A stretch of DNA of 64,000 nucleotides from Microplitis mediator. Its lineage: Eukaryota > Arthropoda > Insecta > Hymenoptera > Braconidae. The notes beneath the pieces are model-generated. The model did no database searches, was not told the origin of the DNA, and saw only the letters and a list, made by a program, of their open reading frames with translations. The stretch covers positions 7,440,001 to 7,504,000 of the forward strand of contig NC_079970.1 of NCBI RefSeq assembly GCF_029852145.1. Direction: 5' to 3'. Position numbers and translations under genes: made by a program. Shown piece after piece: positions 36,220 to 44,926 of this stretch; position 1 is the first letter of the stretch; each line of letters begins with the position of its first letter.

Positions 36220-36447
36220 TTCGATCCTGACGGCCCATACAGGGGACAATTTTGCCAAGCTCGGCAACTAGCAGCTGTTAGTTGAACCATAAAATTAATT
36301 ATTGCTACAGCTTTAAAATAGATGGCTTTAAAAACTATAAATTAGAAAAAACATAAAATTTGTTTTTTTGCTTTGTAAAAAGTCTATGAGTAGACTTAGA
36401 AAAAATTATTCAAATAGCAAACAAAATGATGCTTCGAGACTGAGGAG
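36220..36447. other. Insertion that splits a host-gene exon
   Basis: Compared with the other type-a exons (for example 35719-35769), the exon between snoRNA copies 7 and 8 is cut in two. Its 5' part lies at about 36447-36484 and its 3' part at 36199-36219. The insert is bordered by TATCCTC and GAGGATA, an inverted repeat. On the minus strand it holds a stem AAGTCTA-CTCA-TAGACTT within a TTTGC...GCAAA stem (36369-36423), and TTGCC-GAGCTT-GGCAA. It could be a small transposon or another structured RNA. Confidence 0.5.
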
Positions 36448-36557
36448 GATATGATTGTTTTTCCGAGTTTCTTGTTTATTGTATCTGTAAAACAAAAAAA
36501 ATTTCTTTATGAATTAAATACTATAATTCTTATTACTTAATAAATTAGATTTTAAAT

Positions 36558-36632
36558 TTTAATCAGATTAGCAAATACAAATAATAATCACGGCACTCAT
36601 AGATCTTGGTGGCTAAAATTTCATCATGTGTA
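36558..36632 (-). ncRNA. Box C/D snoRNA, U24-like subtype B, copy 8
   Basis: Box C at 36627-36621, D' guide GCCACCAAGATCT with D' ATGA, D guide TATTTGCTAAT-CTGA with box D at 36566-36563. Confidence 0.85.
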
Positions 36633-36788
36633 AATGAGAAGCAATATATAAGAAAAAAAAATTCAACTTACCAATAATTAGTAGCGATAGTTTGACAGGA
36701 TTTTTTGATCCATTGAAGCTGTAAAAATAAAATTTAGTTTATTAATGAGAAGTGACAATTAATTCGATTAATTATTTTTATGTTCAAT

Positions 36789-36863
36789 TTTGGTCAGTTA
36801 GCAAATACTAAATATAATCACGGCACTCAGAGATCTTGGTGGTAATAAGTTTCATCATGTAGT
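36789..36863 (-). ncRNA. Box C/D snoRNA, U24-like subtype A, copy 9 (5'-most)
   Basis: Box C ATGATGA at 36858-36852, D' guide TTACCACCAAGATCT-CTGA (14 bp match to 28S AGATCTTGGTGGTA), D guide TATTTGCTAA-CTGA with box D at 36797-36794. Confidence 0.88.
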
Positions 36864-37327
36864 TATGTTAATTGACTTAATAAAATAAAATTAAAGTTCA
36901 ATAATTACCATTCATAATAGTCGTTGTTGGCACTGATTATACTTCGATTATAATTAATTACTCATGTTTTCCAATGTCCCAAAAAATTGACCTACAAAAT
37001 ATCTAAATTGGTAAATAAACCAGTAGTTTAAAAATATATATATTAAAAAAATATTTACCTTATTCCCTATATGAATTGCTGTACTTAAAATCTAAGTAAT
37101 GAACTTACTAATTAACTAACTTACAGCTAAGAACTAAATACTAATTACTTAAAAAAAAGTACAAAACGCATTTAATAGTAAAACAATAATAATTAAAATT
37201 TACGGATATTAATAAAGCTATTAATAGAATATAAAACTTATCATTATTAATTATTTTTGTTTTACTATTGTTGAGTGTTTGGTTGAAAATTAGTTTGAAA
37301 TATTTATTATTAACAAAATTAGCAATT

Positions 37328-38444
37328 TTAATCAGCTTTTTTAGGTGCACGGGTCTTCTTTGCTGGAAGTGGCTTTTGTGATCGGATGACAGCACTTGCA
37401 CGACGGAGAGCTGGCTGTAATTATTGAAATTAAATAAATTTATAGTCTACTTAAATATAATTGCTAGTAAAAGTATATCGCGTCGCTAATTCCAAAAGGG
37501 CTTATATTTTTCTACACCCTTTTGGCTTTAGTCATCAAGTCTAAAACCAAAAGAACGTACAATTTTTTTTTTTAATTGCTAATGATATTGTAAACTTCTT
37601 CTAAAGCTGAAAATTTGGATAAAAAAATTTGAATTTAAGCTATATGTCTTTTTTTCAATTTTTAAATATAAAGTGAATCTGCAATATGATTGGCAATGAA
37701 AAAAAAAATAACATGCTCTTCTAGTTTCAAACTTAGTGACTGATGTCAATAGGGCGTAGAAAATTATAAGTCCTTTTGGAATTAGTGACCCGGTAAATTT
37801 TATAATCAATTCGAACCTTGATGAGATCACGGCGGTATTTGTTGCATGATAGCAAGTTCTTCAACTTGTAAAGAGACCGACGTGCTCCAGCTTTCATTGT
37901 TTGTCTGATGGTAGCTTTAGCTGGCTTGTTAGCAGCCTTAGGCTTCTTGTAAACAACCGTGAATCCTTTTTTGTCTGGAGTATCCACAATTCCAACAGTT
38001 TTACGGTGTACCAATCCAGAGTACCGGTAGCTGCTCAAGTTGGTTAAATTGCTTGGCTCCTAAATTTAAAAATAATAATTAATTCACTGTCTCGTTATTT
38101 TTTTATCTTACACTAGTATAAATTACATATAGAGTAGAGGTACCGTTTTGGACACTTGAAAAGTTTTAATAAAATAATTTGTGACAGACGCAATGACATG
38201 ATTAATTTTTAAAATATACTTTTATCCCACTATTAAAATGTCAATTTTATTTTACAATTTTTCATTAATTAAAATAAAGTATTAGATGTCCAAAGATGGA
38301 GCAGTGGCCACAAATGGTATCTCTACTTTATTGGATATTATAAGTATATATAATTACCGTTGAAAAAGGTTTGCTAATGTTTCTCTTCTTAAGAAGGAAA
38401 GCATTGTTGTTGCGGATGATCATCCAGTTCAAATGCGAAGACAT
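37328..38444 (-). CDS. RpL28: Ribosomal protein L28 (eL28)
   Basis: Coding exons on the minus strand: 38444-38358 (ATG at 38444), 38059-37817 and 37414-37328 (TAA at 37330-37328), all with GT..AG borders, encoding 138 aa, the normal eL28 size. The protein starts MSSHLNWMIIRNNNAFLLKK, continues with FSTEPSNLTNLSSYRYSGLV and HRKTVGI, and ends ALRRASAVIRSQKPLPAKKT then RAPKKAD, matching the family along its length. A non-coding first exon at about 39188-39225 begins in a pyrimidine-rich stretch (CTGTCTTTCC / TTTCTCTTTTCTG), like a 5' TOP leader of translation-machinery genes. It is a structural protein of the 60S subunit. Introns carry MITEs at 37474-37796 and 38132-38330. The snoRNA host gene lies immediately downstream, joining ribosome-biogenesis functions. 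Confidence 0.95.
37474..37796. mobile_element. MITE in the last intron of RpL28
   Basis: Left arm TATCGCGTCGCTAATTCCAA, then AAGGGCTTATATTTTTCTAC; right arm GTAGAAAATTATAAGTCCTT, then TTGGAATTAGTGACCCGGTA: imperfect inverted arms of about 60 bp. Confidence 0.7.
38132..38330. mobile_element. Family F MITE, short uninterrupted copy, in an RpL28 intron
   Basis: AGTAGAGGTACCGTTTTGG at the left and CCACAAATGGTATCTCTACT at the right, with the interior ATTTTTCATTAATTAAAATA shared with 22402-22874. Confidence 0.75.
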
Positions 38445-38499
38445 GATGACCTATAATTAGATCATTTTTCAGTAAATAAATTATTAAGTACCAAGACAT

Positions 38500-38830
38500 T
38501 TTATAATCATGACACTGAACTTTACCACGAGTGTGAATGTAACTGACTAGTGTCGATTTTTTAAATTTTAAATAAATAAATATAACTTAAGTAGAGTAAA
38601 AATTTAAAATTGCGTATTTAAATATTTGAAAAATCAGTACGCGCTTTTTTCTAAACTTCAATATCCTAATTAATTAATTAATTTAAATTTTGTAATCTGC
38701 TACATTCACTCATAAGTTAACCGACATCTAGTAATTTTTGGATTTTTTTAAAAACGATAAATTTAATAAAAATTGCATCTGTGGTTTTTTAAATTTTCTA
38801 TTTGAATGTCTGCAAAATTTAGGATCATTC
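38500..38830. repeat. Family D repeat copies in the first intron of RpL28
   Basis: AATCATGACACTGAACTTTAC at the left, then AACCGACATCTAGTAATTTT and TTGCATCTGTGGTTTTTTAA, matching the dispersed family D words. Confidence 0.5.
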
Positions 38831-39187
38831 ATAAGTATCACATAATTTAGGTTAGAATTTACTTGTTTTCAAGTTTAATTAGAGTTTAAATAAACTTATT
38901 CACATTTTTAATTAAAAAAAAAAAACTTTTATCCAAAATTTTGGATGCGCAAATAAACTTTACATTTTTTTAAAATATTTACACCAAAATAATAAATTTA
39001 TTGATATAAATTGGAGGTTAAAATTGACACATGCTTTTAGAAATCAATATTTCTCATAAAATTCTCATCATAAAATTAATAATTATTATAAATTTATAAA
39101 AATATATAATAAATCAGTAATTAAAGTAATTATTTTTAATTATAAATATAATAATTACAATAAATAAAATAATTGTAAATATTTTAC

Positions 39188-39225
39188 CTCGTGCTTGTGA
39201 GACACAGCAGAAAAGAGAAACTTCG
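39188..39225 (-). promoter_or_regulatory. RpL28 non-coding first exon with TOP-like start
   Basis: On the minus strand a polypyrimidine stretch (TTTCTCTTTTCTGCTGTG) leads to CACGAG|GTAAAAT at 39187/39186. Ribosomal protein mRNAs normally start with such a 5' TOP tract. The exact start base is not determined. Confidence 0.55.
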
Positions 39226-39561
39226 GAAAGACAGATAACTTACGGAAACGATGCGTTGTAAATTTAAAATACAAAACAAGTATTTTAAATGTAACTGCGC
39301 AAAAAAATTATTCAAAGTAGTTTAATAATTATTTTTATTAATTAATGAGTATTTATTACTTGTTAATTAAATAAATAAATGATTATTTTACAAATAAATT
39401 AATTGTTACATTGATTTGGCCACGTGACGTTTTAAATCGTTGGCGGGAAAATTTAAACTTTCGTTGCAGCTGACATATGGAGACTGTAGAATAGCTGACT
39501 GATAAAGTTGGGAGTGAATTAAATTCAATGAAGATAATTAGTGATTAAATAATTAATTAAT

Positions 39562-41899
39562 ATGGCAAGTGATGAGCATAAAAAATTAGCAGCATTAATT
39601 AAAGACACCCATAATCGTTTGAGAGAAGATTATCGTAAATATGGATCTAATGAAGCCTGGGCACGTCATCTTGCTAGAACTGATGATTTACAGGTTAGAC
39701 TATAAATTTATGATCCTGAAATTAGACAATTAAAAATTTTCGGATTTTTTTTTAACAATTTAATTAAAAAAAGAAAACTAAAAATATGCACATGTAGAAA
39801 ATTTTAAAAACTATAGGTGCAATTTTCTTAAGTATTTTTTTTTTAAATTAATTCAATTATAATTTAATTTTGACCATAAATTGAACGTTTCGTCTCTTTA
39901 TTGGGACTTCTTCAGCAACTAAAACAAGTCATGATAAATAATGTACAAAATTATATAAATAAACAAATAAACAATTAATGTTACAATCCCATGGTACAAC
40001 ATAACCACAATTAATATTGTGCGAGTTTTATACAATTTTATGTCTTATGAGACCTAGTTTGTTTTGTTCTGATTCAAATTTAAGGCCTAATATTGCATCG
40101 CGACAAAACCCAAACAGAACTGATACATTGCAAGTTCCATTTGCACGTACAAATTCATATTTTAATTCTTTCTTTGTAACAGGTTCCGGGCTTTGAAACG
40201 CGTTGCCACTGAGTATAACGTTATCAGAAACTTTAGTTGAATTCAGAGAAAAATTTTATTTATATTTGTTAGAAAAAGAGGAGAATGGGCTAAATGTATT
40301 TGAGTGATCTTGAATAATTAGAGTTGATGTCTGTGAGATTAAAACTAATCATGATTATGATTATATTATAAGTTAATTATTGTTTCAAAATAACCGTTAT
40401 TATTATTATCTTAATTGTTATAAATTATATGTAACTTAATAATTAGATTTATGATGATATGGAGCAGCAGCTTCTTGATCGATAATATCCCTACCCTGGT
40501 GAAAATTTTTCGGACTTTTGTCCGAAAAAGTCTTTAGAACTCTAGAACTGAGTTTTTCAGACAGAAATCCGAAAAATTTTCACCAGGGTATCCAAAAATT
40601 CCCATAGAATTCACTCAACTGCGACAAAAACCGCATAGAATCCTATAGACTGTATTGGTTTCTATGCGGTTTTTGTCGCATTTGATTGGATTCTATGGGA
40701 ATTTTTAGATAGGGATGAATAAATAAAAATAAAATAAAATAAACCAATCACAAATATGATCACATCCTACCTTGATCATATAAATTATATCGTCTACTAG
40801 ACGATATAATTTGTAATGACTTGTTTTAGTTGCTGAAGAAGTCCCAATAAAGGGACGAAACGTCCAATTTATGGTCAAAATTAAATTATAATTTTTGAAT
40901 TACTGTCCACCTCTCTATGATTTTACTATAAATTTTTATTTTTACTTTTTATTTATTTTCATGTAATGAAATTTTAATCAACAGAACTATGCTGCGTCAA
41001 TGCAAGAATTAGCAACAAATCATTGGAATATTAATAATAATAATAAACAAGTGACAGACAAAAGTAATTGTCGCATACGTTGGATTAAAAATAAATGTCA
41101 TGAGTATTTTTTAAATGGAGGCAAAGATAAATATAATGAACGTGAGATAGAAATTATGAAAAAATTAAATCTTGACGAATTTAATGACACACCTGAAGAA
41201 TTATTGAGTAAAAATAATCGTAAAGGCAGCGAATTAGATAAGGAAGTGATAAAAATAAAAATGCTGGACGTTGGTAGCTGCTACAATCCTTTTGCTGATG
41301 ATGATAATCTAGATGTTACTGCCATTGATTTAGTGCCTGCAAGTGACCAGGTGTTGCAGTGCGATTTTTTGAATGTTGATATTGGAGATAAGACACTGAG
41401 TAATGATAAGAAAGGGATAGTGGAGTTTGAAAAGAAATCATTTGATGTCTGTATTTTTTCGCTGCTACTTGAATACTTTCCGTGTCCAGAGCAGAGGTTC
41501 AGATGCTGCGAGAAGGCTTATGAGCTGCTAAAAGACTCGGGGTTACTGATAATAATAACTCCTGATTCAAAACACGTCAATGCGAATGCTAAAATAATGA
41601 AATCGTGGCGATGGGTACTAGCTAACTTGGGATTTATGAGAATAACTTATGAGAAATTACAACACATTCATTGTATTTGTTATAGAAAATGTGTAAAGAA
41701 AGATACTGCTATGAGATGGATCACATTGCAGAAAAATATATCTGCTGATGACGTTTTATTTAATTCAAGTGGTAAAATCTTTATACCACAAGATTTTCAA
41801 ACAGTTTTGACGGATGATAAAGAAACTGATGATGTTAAGATTGGGAAGGAAGATTTAATTAATGTGTTTGATGAACTACCAAATTTATGTGACAACTGA
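39562..41899 (+). CDS. Samtor: SAMTOR/BMT2, S-adenosylmethionine sensor upstream of TORC1
   Basis: Two exons: 39562-39693 (44 codons, MASDEHKKLAALIKDTHNRL...) and 40985-41899 (starting NYAASMQELA), 348 aa in all, close to the family length. It has a class I methyltransferase fold: the SAM-binding loop MLDVGSCYNPF at about residues 137-147, AIDLVPA with the ribose-binding acid, QCDFLN, then FSLLLEYFPCPEQR and LLIIITPDSKH. These are hallmark sequences of C7orf60/BMT2. In animals the protein binds SAM and, when SAM is low, associates with GATOR1/KICSTOR to inhibit mTORC1 at the lysosome; yeast BMT2 is annotated as a 25S rRNA m1A methyltransferase. The intron contains a 1-kb inverted-repeat element with two further elements nested in it. 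Confidence 0.93.
39711..39850. repeat. Family D repeat in the Samtor intron
   Basis: TGATCCTGAAATTAGACAATT, then AATATGCACATGTAGAAAAT and CTATAGGTGCAATTTTCTTA, the same reverse unit as at 29140-29320. Confidence 0.6.
39855..40892. mobile_element. Non-autonomous DNA transposon with about 77-bp terminal inverted repeats
   Basis: 39855-39931 and 40817-40892 are near-perfect reverse complements (left TTGAACGTTTCGTCTCTTTA, right GGGACGAAACGTCCAATT). No transposase frame is present in the 0.9 kb between them. It lies in the Samtor intron, and its core is further invaded by the nested pair at 40487-40716. Confidence 0.85.
40487..40716. mobile_element. MITE with ATCCCTA ends, containing a second MITE (40494-40588)
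   Basis: The outer ends are ATCCCTA and TAGGGAT, with long arms AATTCCCATAGAAT and GATTCTATGGGAATT around a hairpin CTGCGACAAAAACCGCATAG / CTATGCGGTTTTTGTCGCA. A second element, CCCTGGTGAAAATTTTTCGGA to TCCGAAAAATTTTCACCAGGG, sits right after the outer ATCCCTA and is flanked by TA on both sides (40492-40493 and 40589-40590), a clean TA target duplication. Confidence 0.8.
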
Positions 41900-41979
41900 T
41901 TAGATTTATTTGTCGTATTTATTTTTGTCATCGATGTCAGAAAAAAATGATGGTAAATTTTTAACTACTGATTGATTAT

Positions 41980-43758
41980 TTATACTTTGACGACAGCTTT
42001 TCCGAAATTTCCTCCTCGGAGCATATCGAGAAATGCACTAAACATATTTTCAAAACCTTCTGTTACAGTTTCTCGGTATACGAGTTTCCCTTGGCGGATC
42101 CACTGGAGATTTTTTTCAAATGCCTCCATTGACCGATTTTTCCACCGCAACATGAGAAATCCTTCTATTTTTAATTGCTGTGTTACCATAGCCGGTTGAA
42201 TGACAGTACACTTGGGCAAAGCATCAGGACTATCGTTGTATGCCGAGATAGAACCGCACACAGAGACACGCCCGTATGGATTCATTTGGTAAATAACTGC
42301 GCTCGATATTTCACCACCCACCTACATCAAATAAACACACGGTTAATGTATACTGTAAAAAATTTTGGTGTAAAAATGGCCCCGAGAACTTTAGACGGCC
42401 TTGTAGTGAGAAATAACGGTGTAAAAAAATGTTAGGAGTAAATTATCCATCTGTGTAATTTACTTTTTTACACCATTTCGTGTCGCTCGTTATAATTTTA
42501 ATTAATGAGCAACAAACGATATTGAATATTCTTAACAACTTAATCAATAACTACATTAATTTTATTTAGATATTAAATAGTTTTTTGAACATTTTAATAT
42601 TTTTATGATTATTTTTTTTAACGGAAAATTATCAAAAATTACACATTTACTCGCTTGATGGTGTAGAAATTTTTAAATCACACCGCCTAAATTTAACACG
42701 ATAATTGGTGTAATTTTCACACCAAAATTTTACGGAGTCATTTACATTACACCGAGTCCAAAAATTTTTACAGTGTACATTTAAATACAAAATGTTTACC
42801 AATTTAAATTAACAAAACAAAAAAAATATAAATAATTTTTTACATTATCAAAGTAACAATCAATTCCTTGGGGTGTAACTTTTTTCAGCTGAGCCGCAAC
42901 GTCTTGTGTTTTGTAATTAATTGCATGATCGAATCCTAAATCGTCAATAATCCACTGGCATTTAGCATCACTGCCAGCGATTCCTATGACTTTCATACCT
43001 AAAATTTTTCCTATTTGACCAACATGAGAACCTACAGCTCCTGCTGCTCCCGATACAACCAAAGTTTCTCCTGCCTTCGGTTCACAAATTTCCGTAAATC
43101 CAAGATACGCCGTATGGCTATAGAATTTATATTAAATACATATTAATAATAATAATTTTAAATCAATGAAACACTTAAAGTATCAACATATTTAATTTAT
43201 AAATTTTTAAAATATCTTTCAATAATAAAATAAAATAAAATAAAATAAAATTATTTTTATATTTACAGAATTATTGCTGTGAATTACCCAATAAGACCTA
43301 ACACACTGAGACCAAGTGATAATGGTAAATCACCAAAGTCCGATAATAATTCTGGCTTCAATTCCAATAAACTGTTCTCATCAAAACCACTCATGTTTAT
43401 TATCGTGTGAGTTCTCCAACCTAAGTGTCCTACGATTCTTTTGCCAACTGGATAATTTTGATTCTTCGATTCAATTATTAGAGCAATCTGTACTCCAAAC
43501 ATTGTAGAGTTCAATGGAAGTTGTTTTATGTACAGTCTCATATAAGGATCCACTGACAAATATTCCGCTTCAACTAAAATTTCTTTAACAAAAAATTTTA
43601 TTTTTCCACTCGTACTATTGATAACATTCCGAATAAATTAATAAAAAAGTACCTCCATTTTTTATTGACGGTAACTCCTCTTCTTCTATTTTTACATCCG
43701 TCGGTTTGGGCTCTCCTTCAAAATGTTTCACAAGAATATATTTTTTTGCAGTAACCAT
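41980..43758 (-). CDS. Prostaglandin reductase 1-like enone/alkenal reductase, copy 1
   Basis: Minus-strand exons 43758-43653, 43582-43288, 43117-42844 and 42321-41980 give 1008 nt, 335 aa. It is a zinc-independent medium-chain dehydrogenase of the PTGR1/leukotriene B4 12-hydroxydehydrogenase type, which reduces alpha,beta-unsaturated ketones and aldehydes with NADPH in the cytosol. Features: N-terminal KKYILVKHFEGEPKPTD, EILVEAEYLSVDPYMRLY (the family's VDPYMR motif), the dinucleotide loop VVSGAAGAVGSHVGQIGK at residues 154-171, GIDCYFDNVGGEISS, RVSVCGSISAYN and the C-terminal VYRETVTEGFENMFSAF. Intron phases equal those of the next two genes, so it arose by tandem duplication. The last intron contains a family A MITE. 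The likely role is detoxification of reactive lipid aldehydes; the substrate is inferred. Confidence 0.93.
42351..42778. mobile_element. Family A MITE in the last intron of PTGR1-like copy 1
   Basis: Left TACTGTAAAAAATTTTGGTG, right CCAAAAATTTTTACAGTGTA, with GGCCCCGAGAACTTTAGACGG shared with the 115-1183 copy just inside the left end. Confidence 0.8.
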
Positions 43759-43983
43759 TTTTTTTAATTTTACGCTTGTATTTCTTTATTCAACTGCAAG
43801 TTGTCTATCGCGAATGTCAACTAATGCGTAAGATAGCTGAGTAGGGAGTAAGATCATGTGATCTTTACTTAATTATCTATGATTAAGTAAAATGATATTC
43901 AATTAAAATAATAATTGTTGAAAAAGTTTGAACAATAATTTTATATTTTTCAATATCAATATCATAATAATTTTAAATAATTA

Positions 43984-44918
43984 GGATAGAAGTACCATTT
44001 CTGGCCACTGCTCCATTTTGGACATTTAATACTTTTTTTTAATTAATAAAAAAGTAAAAAAAAAAATTCCATTGTATCAGTGTAATAGAAGTATCTTTGA
44101 AGAAATTTAGAAAATTAATTACAGCCGACTACCCGTCATAAGCCTGGTCTAGGGGATGCAGGGGAATTTTTTTTGAAATTTCAGTCTTCCCACTACCGTG
44201 CGTTTATTTTTATTCTTAGCTACCCGTTATAAGTCTGTTTTATTTCATATAATTTTAAACGTCATCAACATGTTGTTATATACGCGACTATTTCTTTTCC
44301 TGGTGCTTATAGCGCTAAGGAAAATACTTGTCTTTTTACACCAATAATAATTATAGTGCAAAAAATTATAATGATAACGGTATTGATTACAGTAATAATA
44401 AAAACAATAATTTTATTGATGAACTTAATACTCAATAAAATTTTTCATTTGTAACAGAAGCTTTTAATATAATTCATGATTACAATTATGAACAATAAAT
44501 TATATTTTACTTTTATTCTCCGCGAGATGTAGACAGTAAATTTTCATTATTAATTTGTCTTTTTTTTCTATTCTTAGTTTATAACTTTGACAATTTTTAC
44601 GGAGGCTTATAACGGACTCTCTGGTTAAAGTGGGGAAAGCTGTTTGGACTCAGTAACTCCCGATTAAGAGGAAGAGGCTTATAAAAGCCAGGATTATGAC
44701 GGGTCGTTAACTGTATTTAAATTTTTCAAGTCCCTGATTAAAAGAAACGATTTGCAACCTTATATGTCCGTAAGAAGGGCGATTCAAAAATATTCAAAGT
44801 ATTCAAAAGCATTAAAAAGTATTTAAAATTTTTTTTTCTAATTGTTTTAAATCGTTTCTTTTAATAAGGGGTGTCCAAAACTGGCCCTAGTGTGACCAAA
44901 AAACGGTACTTTTACCCT
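43984..44918. mobile_element. Family F element swollen by two nested insertions
   Basis: Outer ends GGATAGAAGTACCATTTCTGG and AAAAACGGTACTTTTACCC are those of family F. Inside lie 44122-44711 (TACCCGTCATAAGCCTGG / CCAGGATTATGACGGGT) and a family C MITE 44732-44870 (CCCTGATTAAAAGAAACG / CGTTTCTTTTAATAAGGG). It fills the spacer between PTGR1-like copies 1 and 2 and ends about 8 bp from the stop codon of copy 2, so it may contribute to that 3' UTR. Confidence 0.75.
44122..44711. mobile_element. Nested MITE with ACCCGTCATAAGCCTGG ends
   Basis: An inverted repeat of about 17 bp with GGGGAA/AGGCTTATAA words inside; no coding frame. It lies within the family F element 43984-44918. Confidence 0.65.
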
Positions 44919-44926
44919 GCAACTAT

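Larger units (their letters stand above)
34610..37055 (-). ncRNA. Multi-snoRNA host gene, non-coding exons with one C/D snoRNA per intron
   Basis: The transcript runs right to left. Exons read from splice borders (AG|...|GTAAG) are 36991-36909, 36718-36672, 36274-36199 (plus a related segment ending at 36484), 36001-35955, 35769-35719, 35521-35466, 35279-35229 and 35035-34990. A first exon probably ends at about 37060 (AATAAG|GTAAATA). The exons are about 46-83 nt, have no shared reading frame and alternate between two sequence types. Introns of about 190 nt each hold one box C/D snoRNA ending 66-71 nt before the 3' splice site, the spacing used by intronic C/D snoRNAs. This matches UHG/GAS5-type host genes, in which introns are the product. 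The gene lies just downstream of RpL28 on the same strand; whether it has its own promoter or is read through cannot be told. Confidence 0.85.

Noticed and set aside
34610..36863. Regularly spaced direct repeats resembling a CRISPR array
   Set aside because: The repeats have C/D snoRNA boxes, lie in spliced introns of a eukaryotic locus, and the spacers are exon-containing repeats.
37141..37401. 86-codon minus-strand frame over the RpL28 last exon
   Set aside because: It uses a different frame from the eL28 C-terminus ALRRASAVIRSQKP, which fits the family.
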